Assembly: GCA_017617545.1 (NCBI GenBank)
Contig: JAFZVZ010000017.1
Location: 124,001 to 188,000, forward strand
Direction of reading: 5' to 3'
DNA length: 64,000 nt
Source of the DNA: Lachnospiraceae bacterium
Lineage (GTDB): Bacteria; Bacillota; Clostridia; Lachnospirales; Lachnospiraceae
The translations under genes and the position numbers were made by a program. The notes beneath the pieces are model-generated. The model worked only from the letters and a program-made list of their open reading frames with translations. It had not been told where the DNA came from and ran no database searches. This document shows, piece by piece, positions 1-9,112 of this stretch; the stretch's first letter is position 1, and each line of letters opens with the position of its first letter.

Positions 1-3000
1 GGTGGTATTACTGTGGAAGTTTCTCCTGCGGAAGGTGGTACAGTAGAACTTGCGGCACATTCGATGTTGGGTATTTATTTTTTTTCTGCTGTTCCCAATG
101 AGGATTATGTTTTTGTGGGTTGGACAGTAAGTAATGGTTCTGTGGTGGAATACTTCGATGCTGAAACAAATCCTTTACCATGGTCCAATAGTTCAGTTAC
201 TATTACCGCGCGTTTTCAAAAGAAGTATATCATTTATAATGCGCTTACTAATTCCGAAAAAGGCAGACTGGAAGCAACAGCTTCTCAAAGCGGTGATTCT
301 TTTCTCCCCGGAACGCAGATCTCACTTAAAGCAATACCGAACAACGGATACAGAGTAGTAAGAATTCAGTATGCATTAGATAATGGTGCTGACTATTTCT
401 CTGATTTAGAGTGGATTACTCTTTCGGAAACTGACACTGCAACATTTACGATGCCTGAAAATGATGTTTGGGTCTGGGCTGAGTTTTATTCGACTTCGCC
501 TCATACGCTTACATTGAATAGTGTTGGCGAAGGAACAATTACTTATAACGGTAAAACGTCCGCTCAGGTTTATGCCGGCGAAAGTGTAACACTTACAGTT
601 ACCCCTAAAAACAAAGGGTATCAATTACAGTCGCTTTCCGGTGTTACTGCGAATTATGACGCGTCTACGCATACATTTATAATGCCTGACCGAGATGTGA
701 ATATTTCTGGCGAATTTATATGGGCTCCGCCTTATTCTGTTCATGCTATTGTGAATGATGCAACATTAGGACAGATAGCTTCCGGTGTCGATCAAGAAAC
801 GTTTACTTATGTTTTCGGAGCAGTACCTAATAACAAAACCGTATATATGGATGGCTGGTATGATGGAAAAACAGGCAAACAGATAACCAAAGAGGCGATT
901 TATACCATTTCCCCCGAATCGGATATTGATATTGAATGTAGGTTTATTCAAGGATATATAGTCGAGTTGGCTTCCAATATAAAGAACGGAAGTCTGGAAT
1001 ACACTCCTTACAGATCTCTGGACACACAATATCCTGAAAATACATGTTATAAACCGGGTGAGACAATAAAACTATTGGGAACTCCTGACGAAGGTTATCT
1101 GCTTGAAGGTTACTATTATGCATATCTTTATATTAATGATAATGGTACCATGACCCATGGTGAGACAATAAGACTTGATGGCGATACACTCACCATGGAC
1201 CATAGCTATGTAATACTTGCAAATTTTGTAAAGGCATACGATGTTTCTGTTTCATCAGACGATACAAATGCAGGAACCGTAGTAGGAAACGGTCAGTATG
1301 CTATTGATGATTATGCTCAGGTAACAGCAACTGCCCAAACGGGATATGAGTTTGTTGCATGGACGGACACAAGCGGAAACACGGTAAGTACAGAAGCAAG
1401 TTATAGATTCAAAGTAACAGGTAACACAACGCTTATTGCTAAATTCCGTCGGGTATACACGGTTACTGTCGGTATTGACTCTTTTTCCTTTGATGGTACA
1501 GATGCAACACTTACAGGTGCCGGAACGTATCACTACAGAGATACTGTTACTGTTAAGGCAATCCCCGCAGATGGAAGTGGAGTGCTCTGCTGGTATAACA
1601 CGAAAAATAATACACTTGTAAGTGAAAAACCGGAATATACGTTTACCATTTATGAGGATACCGCATTAGAAGTAATGTTATGGAAGGTCGTAACGATTAA
1701 CGTTGCTTCGTGCAATGAATCATATGGCACTGTTTCTGGAGGCGGAAAATATTTTTATGGTAATCCTTTTACCATTACGGCACAACCGAAGAAAAACTGT
1801 GAATTCGTAAAATGGGTAGACAGCAGCGGAAATACAATAAGCACTTCCGAAAGTTTTTCTTCTTACTCAGATTACGTGCTGGAAAATGAAACGTTTACTG
1901 CAATTTTTCAGGTTAAACCCGGAACCGTGAATTTTGTATCGAATGGTCAGAGCCTGAATACAATTACTGCATCTTCAATTACTGCGAGTGATTTTCCTGA
2001 AGATCCGGTATCGTCGGACGGTTATGAATTTACCGGATGGGATAAGACACTTACGGAGATCAACAATGTCCTCGCGTCCGGAGACACCATTACGGTAACT
2101 GCACAGTGGAAGGATACCGTAATGTTCCTCCCGACAATCAACATGGCGGACTATACAGGTATTTTCATATATGTACATATTCCGGATGGCGAGGATGCTT
2201 CTAAGTATACAGTAGAGACGACTCCGCATAATTCGGTTCTGACTGCCATCGGACCGAAAAATAAGGTCCTCAGTAAGTTGCCTTCGAAGAACAGAACGGT
2301 CGGTGAAAGAGATGTATTATGCTACCGTATTGATGCAACTCATCTGGCATCCAGTGAACTGACGGATACCGTCGACGTCGTTCTTAAAAAGAACGGTGTA
2401 GTTGTTAAATCGGCAACCTATTCTGTCGCAAGCATAGCTGCGGAAAGAATTGCTTCCGGTACGTTAGACGAGGTAGCTGTACGTCTGCATAAAGTGTTGA
2501 TTCAATATGGTTACTATGCTCAGATTCAGTTCCAGCACAATCTGGATAAGTTGCCTACATTGTTTCCTGAGACGCCGACATTGACAGAGATTCCTGAAGC
2601 GTATGCACCTAACGGAGACCCGACTGATTTCAGCAACTATATTACAGCATTTGAATCAAAAGTCGACTGTTCGGAAGCGGTTTCCATTAATATCTATCTG
2701 ACACCTGCAGCAGGATACAAGCGCAAAGATTTTGTAATCTCAGTGATAGACAAGGATGGTAATGAATACACGAATTTTACCGACCCGATTTCTACGAAGG
2801 GAAAAATATATTTCAAGATCAATGGCATCGCTTCGAACAAGTTAGATAGTGAATTCCAAATCGTAGTGAAGCTGAAGAACAATCCGAACGTGTCAGCAAC
2901 CTGGACAAGGTCAGTGCTCACGGCCGCGTATGAGATCTATCAGATAGCAAATGCCGCAGAAAAAGAAGAGACGAAGAACATGGTAATGGCATTGTATCAA

Positions 3001-3048
3001 TATTTCCAGTCATCGAGAGATCAGTTCTCTCCGGTTCCTGCAAACTAG
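1..3048 (+). CDS. Secreted/surface protein with tandem InlB-B-type repeats (5' end missing)
   Basis: The frame is open from the first base, so the N-terminus, including any signal peptide, lies outside the window; at least 1015 residues are present. About eight divergent modules of 70-90 residues run through the first ~630 residues, each with small beta-strand blocks and a G-Y-x-F/V-x-x-W core (for example GYEFVAWTD) and ending in a short A-x-F segment. They match the divergent InlB B-repeat / bacterial repeat family. A ninth module (near residues 640-705, ending TAQWKD) is closer to the Listeria-Bacteroides repeat. The last ~310 residues form a different domain that I do not recognise. There is no LPxTG-like signal or C-terminal hydrophobic anchor (it ends SPVPAN), so it is not an obvious sortase substrate. 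It is visibly more A+T-rich than the genes that follow. Likely exported and involved in surface or adhesive functions; this is inference. Confidence 0.75.
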   Translation, partial: GGITVEVSPAEGGTVELAAHSMLGIYFFSAVPNEDYVFVGWTVSNGSVVEYFDAETNPLPWSNSSVTITARFQKKYIIYNALTNSEKGRLEATASQSGDSFLPGTQISLKAIPNNGYRVVRIQYALDNGADYFSDLEWITLSETDTATFTMPENDVWVWAEFYSTSPHTLTLNSVGEGTITYNGKTSAQVYAGESVTLTVTPKNKGYQLQSLSGVTANYDASTHTFIMPDRDVNISGEFIWAPPYSVHAIVNDATLGQIASGVDQETFTYVFGAVPNNKTVYMDGWYDGKTGKQITKEAIYTISPESDIDIECRFIQGYIVELASNIKNGSLEYTPYRSLDTQYPENTCYKPGETIKLLGTPDEGYLLEGYYYAYLYINDNGTMTHGETIRLDGDTLTMDHSYVILANFVKAYDVSVSSDDTNAGTVVGNGQYAIDDYAQVTATAQTGYEFVAWTDTSGNTVSTEASYRFKVTGNTTLIAKFRRVYTVTVGIDSFSFDGTDATLTGAGTYHYRDTVTVKAIPADGSGVLCWYNTKNNTLVSEKPEYTFTIYEDTALEVMLWKVVTINVASCNESYGTVSGGGKYFYGNPFTITAQPKKNCEFVKWVDSSGNTISTSESFSSYSDYVLENETFTAIFQVKPGTVNFVSNGQSLNTITASSITASDFPEDPVSSDGYEFTGWDKTLTEINNVLASGDTITVTAQWKDTVMFLPTINMADYTGIFIYVHIPDGEDASKYTVETTPHNSVLTAIGPKNKVLSKLPSKNRTVGERDVLCYRIDATHLASSELTDTVDVVLKKNGVVVKSATYSVASIAAERIASGTLDEVAVRLHKVLIQYGYYAQIQFQHNLDKLPTLFPETPTLTEIPEAYAPNGDPTDFSNYITAFESKVDCSEAVSINIYLTPAAGYKRKDFVISVIDKDGNEYTNFTDPISTKGKIYFKINGIASNKLDSEFQIVVKLKNNPNVSATWTRSVLTAAYEIYQIANAAEKEETKNMVMALYQYFQSSRDQFSPVPAN

Positions 3049-3104
3049 ATTGGAAGAATTTAATATTTCGACAGTATAATAATAACAAGTAAGTAAGAAA
3101 CAAA

Positions 3105-3137
3105 GAAGGAGCTGTACTTTCAAAGTACAGCTCCTTC
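3105..3137 (-). terminator. Terminator of the ABC-F gene
   Basis: Perfect 16-bp inverted repeat (3105-3120 with 3122-3137) starting directly after the ABC-F stop codon. Read on the minus strand it is followed by a T-rich tract (3104 downward). The plus-strand side has only a short T stretch, so it may also weakly terminate the repeat-protein gene. Confidence 0.85.
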
Positions 3138-3138
3138 T

Positions 3139-5106
3139 TCAGGTTAATCCTTCCCATTCCGTCATTGCTTCAAACAACTTTTCTTCTGTTTCACTGCGTT
3201 CCGCTGTGAGTTCGTTCAACTTGAATGAATTCGTGCAAACTTCCGGAGAGGACATCAACTCATCGATTTCGGCAATGCGTGTTTCACATTCCTCTATCGT
3301 CTTCTCCAGCGCTGCGATACGGTTTTGCCTCTTGCGTTCCTGTGCCTGAGCTTCCTTTTGTTCCTTCCAGTCGAGCTTGCTCTCTGTAGGAGAGGGAGAT
3401 GAGGCCGAATTGCCGGGTGTGGCTCCGCTCGACGTATTGCCCTTAGAAGTTGCACCGGAAGCACCGGTATATGCGGCCTGCCCGAACGCGACTGCTTCCT
3501 TACGTTCCTTGAAATTCAGGTAATCGTCGTAGTTTCCGTCGTAGGAGAGGATCCTGCTCCGTGTGAGCTCCAGAACGCGAGTGGCGGTGCGGTTGACGAA
3601 GTAACGGTCGTGTGATACGTAAAATACAGTGCCTTTATAGGCGCGGATCGCGTCCTCAAGGATCTCGCGTCCGATGATATCCAGGTGGTTTGTAGGCTCG
3701 TCAAGAAGCAGAAAATTGGCTTCGCTCAACATCAGCTTTGCGAGTGAGAGACGGCCTCGCTCACCGCCGCTTAAGGAGGAGATCTGCTGATAGACGTCAT
3801 CCCCGATAAAGCAAAACGCAGCAAGTGTATTTCGGATTTCGGTATTGCTCATGGCCGGGTATGCATCGGAAATCTCGTCGAAGAGAGTATTTTCTTCGTT
3901 GAAATTCTGCTGCTCCTGGTCATAGTAACCGACGCATACCTTGGCGCCGAAACGTATGGTACCTTTATCCGGTTCAACGAGACCGCGCACGATCTTGAGC
4001 AGTGTAGTTTTACCGGTACCGTTATCGCCCAGCAGAGCGACTTTCTCCCCCTTACGGATCAGAAGATCAAGACCGCTGAACAGATCCTGCGAGCCGTAGG
4101 ATTTTGCGAGGTCGGAGAGTATCAATACATCGTTGCCGCTCTCCATTCGGGGAGTAAGATGAAGATACATGCCTCGTTCCTCCTCTGCGGGGCGTTCGAG
4201 GCGATCCATCTTCTCCAGCATCTTGACACGGCTTTCGGCGCGCTTGATCTGCTTTTCACGGCCGAAGGAACGAAGTTTCGCGATGACTTCCTCCTGATGC
4301 TTGATCTCTGCCTGCTGCTTTTCATACGCTTTTCGCTCCGCATCGCGGATCATCGCCTTCTTAGCGGCAAACTCATCGTAGTTTCCTTCGAAGACCATTG
4401 ATTTCGTATGATCAATCTCTACAACCTTCGAGACGATCTTGTTCAAGAAGTACCGGTCATGCGAGACGATCAAAACAGCTCCGCGATAATTGGCAAGGAA
4501 TGTCTCCAGCCAAGCCACGCTGTTCAGGTCAAGGTGGTTTGTAGGTTCGTCAAGAAGAAGGATATCCGGAGATTCCAGCAGCAGTTTGGCAAGCGCAACC
4601 CGTGTCTTCTGGCCTCCGGAGAGAACGTTTACCTTCTTGTCCCAGTCGTTCTCGTCAAATCCAAGTCCTCGCATAACGCCCAAAACCTCGGATTCGGCAG
4701 CATAGCCGTTGGCCTGTTCGTAAGCATGCGAAACAGACCCGTATTCGCGGTACATGGCGTCGAGTTCATCGCCGGATGCGTGCTTCATAGCCTCCTCAAG
4801 ATCGCGCATGCGGGTTTCCATGGCCCATACATGCGATTTTACGGCACGCACTTCCTCGAAGATGCTGAGTTCGCCGGAGAGTTCCTGATGCTGCGCCAGA
4901 TACCCGATGCGGGTGTCCTTCGCAAGAGTGCAGGTTCCTTCGTCAGCGGACATCTCGCCCATGATGATGCGGAACAGGGTCGTTTTACCGGCACCGTTTC
5001 GCCCGATCAGAGCAACCTTTTCATGATCGTTTATCAGAAAGGTGACATCGGAGAGAACGGTGTTGTCGCCGAATGCTTTCGTAATGTGAGAAACGTTGAG
5101 TATCAT
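3139..5106 (-). CDS. ABC-F family ATP-binding protein
   Basis: About 655 residues with two ABC ATPase domains in tandem and no membrane segments, which is the ABC-F architecture (translation factors and ribosome-protection proteins). Domain 1 has Walker A GRNGAGKTT, signature LSGGQ and Walker B LLLDEPTNHLD. Domain 2 has GDNGTGKTT, LSGGERGR and LLLDEPTNHLD. A charged interdomain linker with an RAESR-type segment and a coiled-coil C-terminal tail (about residues 560-655) are as in the YdiF/Uup branch. The start is taken at the ATG at 5106 (MILNVSHITKAF); an ATG two codons upstream is the alternative, and the longer open frame has no ribosome binding site. Known ABC-F proteins act at the ribosomal E site; whether this one is housekeeping or protects against antibiotics cannot be told. 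Divergent from nnr. Confidence 0.9.
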   Translation of the reverse strand: MILNVSHITKAFGDNTVLSDVTFLINDHEKVALIGRNGAGKTTLFRIIMGEMSADEGTCTLAKDTRIGYLAQHQELSGELSIFEEVRAVKSHVWAMETRMRDLEEAMKHASGDELDAMYREYGSVSHAYEQANGYAAESEVLGVMRGLGFDENDWDKKVNVLSGGQKTRVALAKLLLESPDILLLDEPTNHLDLNSVAWLETFLANYRGAVLIVSHDRYFLNKIVSKVVEIDHTKSMVFEGNYDEFAAKKAMIRDAERKAYEKQQAEIKHQEEVIAKLRSFGREKQIKRAESRVKMLEKMDRLERPAEEERGMYLHLTPRMESGNDVLILSDLAKSYGSQDLFSGLDLLIRKGEKVALLGDNGTGKTTLLKIVRGLVEPDKGTIRFGAKVCVGYYDQEQQNFNEENTLFDEISDAYPAMSNTEIRNTLAAFCFIGDDVYQQISSLSGGERGRLSLAKLMLSEANFLLLDEPTNHLDIIGREILEDAIRAYKGTVFYVSHDRYFVNRTATRVLELTRSRILSYDGNYDDYLNFKERKEAVAFGQAAYTGASGATSKGNTSSGATPGNSASSPSPTESKLDWKEQKEAQAQERKRQNRIAALEKTIEECETRIAEIDELMSSPEVCTNSFKLNELTAERSETEEKLFEAMTEWEGLT

Positions 5107-5113
5107 GCCCATA

Positions 5114-5142
5114 ACTATACTATGATTATGCGGAAAATGCAA
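5114..5142 (-). promoter_or_regulatory. Putative promoter of the ABC-F gene
   Basis: On the minus strand TTGCAT (5142-5137), a 17-base spacer and TATAGT (5119-5114). The octamer ATTTTCCG (5138-5131) overlaps the end of the -35 box. The -10 box ends only 7 bases before the ATG at 5106 and no Shine-Dalgarno is visible, so the transcript could be leaderless. Confidence 0.5.
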
Positions 5143-5174
5143 CCAGCGCCCACGTAAAATGCTCCCCGCCATCG

Positions 5175-5203
5175 TTGACACGGAACGAACGTTAGAGTAT
5201 AAT
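5175..5203 (+). promoter_or_regulatory. Consensus SigA promoter of nnr
   Basis: TTGACA (5175-5180), 17-base spacer, TATAAT (5198-5203): a full match to the vegetative consensus, 50 bases before the nnr start. Probably also drives the downstream CBS-domain and rlmH genes. Confidence 0.85.
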
Positions 5204-5253
5204 AATTCTGTGTGTGTATCAGTGAACAGCACCTTGTATGAAGGAGCAAAACT

Positions 5254-6837
5254 ATGGCTCTTGTAACCGATCGAATTCTTATTGCCGGTCAGATCCGGAA
5301 TGCTGAATGGGGCCTGATCAACAATGATATCGTCTCCAACGAAGAGTTGATCGAGACGGCGGCCGGCGCTGTTGCAATGACAGTCGTTGCGATCGGAGAA
5401 AAACTTAAGGTTGCCGCTTTGGTCGGACCCGGCAATAATGGTGCGGATGCGTTGGCTGCGTCGCGAATGCTTGCCGCTCAGGGATACACGGTTGATGTGT
5501 GGGAGAAACCTATGCCTTTCAATGCATTGTCCCCGCAGAGAGTAAAGCTGGTCGAATCCGGGTTGCCGGTTTCCATCGGTTCAATGTATGAGACAATCGA
5601 GTGGGCTTCTTACGATGTTGTTATGGACGGTCTCTTCGGGATCGGGATCAACCGGGAGATTACCGAAGAAGATTCAAAAGTTATAGACTCCCTGAACAGA
5701 GCACACGAAGCCTCGGATCACTTAACGGTGATCGCAATCGATATCCCTTCCGGTGTTAACGCGGATAACGGCCTTTTGTTCGGAAATGCAGTACAAGCGG
5801 ATATGACAGTGACATTTTCCGCGATAAAGCCCGGATTGATCCTGTATCCGGGAAGAGCGTATGCGGGTGAGGTCATTATAGCTGATGCAGGTGTTTTGGA
5901 GGATGCTCTGCCGGAAAGCGAATTCATAAGGCTTACGTGCGTGCCTGAACTGCCGGAGCGTGATCCCGCGGGGCACAAGGGGACGTTCGGACGCATATTG
6001 ATCGTGGCGGGAAGTGATACCGGCCCCGGAGCAGCGCTGCTTGCAACGAAGGCATGTTACCGAAGCGGCGCGGGACTTTGCAAGCTTGTTACGCCGGAAG
6101 CGATCCTTCCTGAGGTACTTCACACCGTGCCGGAGGCAGTGTTTTGCGGAAGAAAACGCTTCCTGGAGAATCCCGCTGAGGAGATGAAAGGCTGCTCCGT
6201 CATCCTGATCGGTCCCGGCCTCGGAACGGATGCGGAAGCAGAGAGACTTTTGGACAGCGTTTTGGCTGTCGCGGAGGAGTGGAACAATCCGGAGGATCTG
6301 AAGCATGTGATCGTTTTGGATGCGGATGCTCTCAATATCATATCCAAACGACTTACGGGTACAACGCCGCAGAAAAGAATGCGCGAACTGCGAAGATTGT
6401 TGCCGAAGAACTGTATTTATACACCACACATTGCGGAACTGGGACGACTTCTAGACATCAATGTGTCTGACATTCCGAGAAGAAGGCTTGATATCGCAAA
6501 AATGTGGAATTATGAGACGGATCATGTATTGATCATGAAAGACGCGTGTACGCTTGTCGTCGGGGAAGGAACCGTATGGTTCAATGAAACCGGCAACGAC
6601 GGCATGGGAACCGCGGGAAGCGGCGATGTATTGGCGGGTATCACTGCGGCACTTGCCATGGAATGCCTGCACGGCACGATGAGCCTTTCGGAGTGTGCCG
6701 CTGCAGCAGTTGCGGTACACGGTACCGCAGGCGATCTCGCGGCGGCAGATATAGGACGCAGAAGCCTGATGGCAGGAGACCTTGTAAGGTACCTTCCGAA
6801 GGCATATGGCGCACCGTGCGCTGCGGAAGAGGAATAG
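5254..6837 (+). CDS. nnr: Bifunctional NAD(P)H-hydrate epimerase / ADP-dependent dehydratase
   Basis: A 527-residue fusion that repairs hydrated NAD(P)H. The N-terminal YjeF_N epimerase domain (about 1-215) interconverts the R and S hydrates and shows the GPGNNGADAL motif and an aspartate in VVMDGLFGIG. The C-terminal ribokinase-like NnrD domain (about 220-527) dehydrates the S form using ADP and carries GPGLGTD and the ADP-binding loop GMGTAGSGDVLAG. Length is normal for the fused form. The ATG follows AAGGAG at a good distance and a consensus promoter. The next gene begins 33 bases downstream, suggesting co-transcription. Confidence 0.93.
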   Translation: MALVTDRILIAGQIRNAEWGLINNDIVSNEELIETAAGAVAMTVVAIGEKLKVAALVGPGNNGADALAASRMLAAQGYTVDVWEKPMPFNALSPQRVKLVESGLPVSIGSMYETIEWASYDVVMDGLFGIGINREITEEDSKVIDSLNRAHEASDHLTVIAIDIPSGVNADNGLLFGNAVQADMTVTFSAIKPGLILYPGRAYAGEVIIADAGVLEDALPESEFIRLTCVPELPERDPAGHKGTFGRILIVAGSDTGPGAALLATKACYRSGAGLCKLVTPEAILPEVLHTVPEAVFCGRKRFLENPAEEMKGCSVILIGPGLGTDAEAERLLDSVLAVAEEWNNPEDLKHVIVLDADALNIISKRLTGTTPQKRMRELRRLLPKNCIYTPHIAELGRLLDINVSDIPRRRLDIAKMWNYETDHVLIMKDACTLVVGEGTVWFNETGNDGMGTAGSGDVLAGITAALAMECLHGTMSLSECAAAAVAVHGTAGDLAAADIGRRSLMAGDLVRYLPKAYGAPCAAEEE

Positions 6838-6870
6838 TTTGTTTCATTGGAAAGGAACGGAAGATCTGAA

Positions 6871-7749
6871 ATGGGGGAACCCGGCAAACGCGGCCTCGCC
6901 GGACTGCTTCGCAGCTGGTGGGGTAAGAAAAATGAAGAGGATTACGACGAAGAACTGATGTCTCTGGTCAACGACTACAAGGACCAGGGCGCGATCGAGG
7001 AAGATGAGGCGGAGATGATCTCCAACATCATGGAATTTTCCGAGACGCAGGCCAAAGATATCATGACCAACCGGACGAAGATCGAGGCATTTTCCGTAGA
7101 TGACACTCTTGAGGACGTGATCCACAGCATGCTGCATTCGAATTTCTCAAGATACCCTCTCTATGAGGAAAACCTTGACAACATCGTCGGCATTCTGTAC
7201 TTAAAGGACGTTATCCTGGAGTTCCTCGAAGGCGACAAGAACGCGCCGCTTAAGAAAGTTGCAAGGGAGCCGTTCAATGTTCCCGAGACGATGCCGATCG
7301 ATGCTTTGTTCGGCGAGATGCAGTCGAAGAAGATCCACATGGCGATCGTCATCGATGAGTACGGTCAGACGGCCGGCATTGTTGCGATGGAGGATATCCT
7401 TGAGGAGATCGTCGGTGACATCCTTGATGAGTACGACGAGGAGGATGAGGAAGCGACACGTTCGGGCGATGAGCTGATCGTGAGCGGGAGCATCCCCGTG
7501 GAGGAACTCAAGGAACTGATCGATATTGAATTTTCCGAGGAGGACGAGGAAAATTTCGAGACGCTGAACGGTATTTTAGTCGCGCGTCTTGGGCACATAC
7601 CCGAGGACGGGGAGAACGGCGAGATCCGTTACGGGGACTGGATTTTCCGTATACTGAACTGTGAAAACCGCAGGATCGAGAGCGTTGCTGTGAAGAAGGC
7701 TGATGATGAGGACGCGACCGAGAACAGTACGGAAACGGACGAACAGTAA
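6871..7749 (+). CDS. CBS-domain protein with CorC/HlyC domain (hemolysin C family)
   Basis: About 292 residues. The order is a short basic N-terminus, an acidic linker, a pair of CBS motifs (about 60-185, including the FSRYPLYEE and IDEYGQTAGIV blocks typical of the family) and a transporter-associated CorC_HlyC domain (about 205-280). The N-terminal DUF21/CNNM membrane domain of larger relatives is absent, so it resembles the soluble CorC form. Relatives are linked to Mg/Co efflux; the name hemolysin is historical. The ATG at 6871 follows an AAAGGAACGG stretch; the frame extends to a TTG at 6847, which I consider less likely. A very acidic patch (DEYDEEDEE) links the CBS pair to the C-terminal domain. 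Confidence 0.85.
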   Translation: MGEPGKRGLAGLLRSWWGKKNEEDYDEELMSLVNDYKDQGAIEEDEAEMISNIMEFSETQAKDIMTNRTKIEAFSVDDTLEDVIHSMLHSNFSRYPLYEENLDNIVGILYLKDVILEFLEGDKNAPLKKVAREPFNVPETMPIDALFGEMQSKKIHMAIVIDEYGQTAGIVAMEDILEEIVGDILDEYDEEDEEATRSGDELIVSGSIPVEELKELIDIEFSEEDEENFETLNGILVARLGHIPEDGENGEIRYGDWIFRILNCENRRIESVAVKKADDEDATENSTETDEQ

Positions 7750-7774
7750 ACTGCAGTAAGGAAACCGTGCACCG

Positions 7775-8254
7775 ATGAAGATCACGATTTTATGTGTAGG
7801 GAAAATCAAAGAGACATACCTGCGTGACGCGGTCGCGGAGTACAGCAAGCGTCTCACAAGGTACACCGACCTGCAGATCGTCGAGGTCGCCGATGAGAAG
7901 ACGCCGGACGGCGCTTCCGCGGCGGAGGAGGCGAAGATCCGCAGGACGGAGGGGGAACGGCTTCTTAAGGCGATGAAGCAGGACGCGTACACTATCGCGC
8001 TTGCCATTGACGGGAAGAACCTTTCTTCCGAAGAACTCTCCGGGAAGATCGACGAGCTCTGCGTCGGGGGAGTGAGTCATATCTGTTTTATAATCGGAGG
8101 TTCGCTTGGGCTTTCTGAGGAAGTGCTGAAGGAATGCGATTACCGCCTCAGCTTTTCAAGAATGACATTTCCGCACCAGCTGATGCGGGTGATCCTTCTC
8201 GAGCAGATTTACAGAGCGTTTAAGATACGGGCAGGGGAACCGTATCACAAGTGA
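7775..8254 (+). CDS. rlmH: 23S rRNA (pseudouridine1915-N3)-methyltransferase RlmH
   Basis: A 159-residue SPOUT methyltransferase that methylates the pseudouridine at position 1915 in helix 69 of 23S rRNA, on assembled 70S ribosomes. It begins MKITILCVGKIKE and has the family blocks FIIGGSLGLSEEV (knot region binding S-adenosylmethionine), FPHQLMR and the C-terminal YRAFKIRAGEPYHK. Length is exactly typical. It starts 25 bases after the CBS-domain gene and is followed 36 bases later by the hisA-like gene. Confidence 0.96.
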   Translation: MKITILCVGKIKETYLRDAVAEYSKRLTRYTDLQIVEVADEKTPDGASAAEEAKIRRTEGERLLKAMKQDAYTIALAIDGKNLSSEELSGKIDELCVGGVSHICFIIGGSLGLSEEVLKECDYRLSFSRMTFPHQLMRVILLEQIYRAFKIRAGEPYHK

Positions 8255-8290
8255 GTGTGATTTCGCTACGGCAGCGAAAAGGAGATTGCA

Positions 8291-9064
8291 ATGAGGTTTC
8301 GACCGTGTATTGACATTCACAACGGCAAGGTCAAGCAGATCGTTGGGGGAAGCCTGCAGGACACCGGGAATAAGGCTGATGAGAACTACGTGTCCGAGCG
8401 TCCCGCGTCGTACTATGCCGGTCTTTACCGCGATGACGGACTTACCGGCGGACATGTGATCCTGCTGAACAAGAAGGACAGCCCGTATTACGAGGCGACA
8501 CTTGCTCAGGGCCTGGATGCTCTTGCGGCATATCCGGGCGGGCTGCAGATCGGCGGAGGCATTACGGCGAAAAATGCGTCCCTGTTCCTCGAGAAGGGCG
8601 CGTCCCATGTCATTGTGACCACCTACCTGTTCCACGAGGGAGAATTTTCCGTGGAACGGTTGTTCAAGCTTGCCGATACCGTCGGCAAAGAGCACATCGT
8701 CATAGACCTCAGCTGCCGCAGACAGTTTGACAATTACACCGTGGTCACAGATCGCTGGCAGCATTTTACGAAGCTTGCCGTGACACCGGATCTTCTGAAG
8801 ATGCTAGAACCGTTCTGCGCGGAGTTTTTGATCCACGGCGTGGATTCGGAGGGCAAGAGAAACGGCATGGAGGAGGACCTCGTGGCCATGCTTGCGGATT
8901 ACGACGGAAATCCCGTAACGTACGCGGGAGGGATCCACAGTAAGAAAGCAATCGAGCTGTTCCGCGAGGTGAGCAAGGGAAAGCTCGATTTTACGGTGGG
9001 AAGCGCGCTTGATCTGTTCGGGGGAAAATTGTCATATCAAGAGTTGGCGCGTGTTGCGAAATAA
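8291..9064 (+). CDS. hisA: Eukaryotic-type ProFAR isomerase (HisA/HIS6 type)
   Basis: 257 residues. It catalyses the Amadori-type isomerisation of ProFAR to PRFAR in histidine synthesis. The sequence follows the fungal/plant HIS6 pattern rather than the usual bacterial HisA. Blocks include PCIDIHNGKVKQIVGGSL at the start, an SYYA..YRDD region, GGGI, IDLSCRR, EFLIHGVDSEG and VTYAGGI, and the end TVGSALDLFGG. A (beta-alpha)8 barrel is expected, with the early aspartate (D8 region) as a catalytic candidate. It stands alone among rlmH and unrelated genes, not in a his operon. RBS AAAAGGAGA precedes the ATG. The assignment rests on remembered family motifs. Confidence 0.87.
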   Translation: MRFRPCIDIHNGKVKQIVGGSLQDTGNKADENYVSERPASYYAGLYRDDGLTGGHVILLNKKDSPYYEATLAQGLDALAAYPGGLQIGGGITAKNASLFLEKGASHVIVTTYLFHEGEFSVERLFKLADTVGKEHIVIDLSCRRQFDNYTVVTDRWQHFTKLAVTPDLLKMLEPFCAEFLIHGVDSEGKRNGMEEDLVAMLADYDGNPVTYAGGIHSKKAIELFREVSKGKLDFTVGSALDLFGGKLSYQELARVAK

Positions 9065-9082
9065 CGAGAAGTATTGTATAAT
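9054..9082 (+). promoter_or_regulatory. Promoter overlapping the end of hisA
   Basis: TTGCGA (9054-9059), 17-base spacer, TATAAT (9077-9082), about 30 bases before the GTG start at 9113. The -35 box lies inside the last codons of the hisA-like gene. Confidence 0.7.
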
Positions 9083-9112
9083 TAGTCGACAAAAGTCGCT
9101 TTGGAGGTTGTT

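Noticed and set aside
4408-5157. 249-codon plus-strand frame opposite the ABC-F gene
   Set aside because: Runs antisense to conserved ATPase motifs and across the divergent promoter region.
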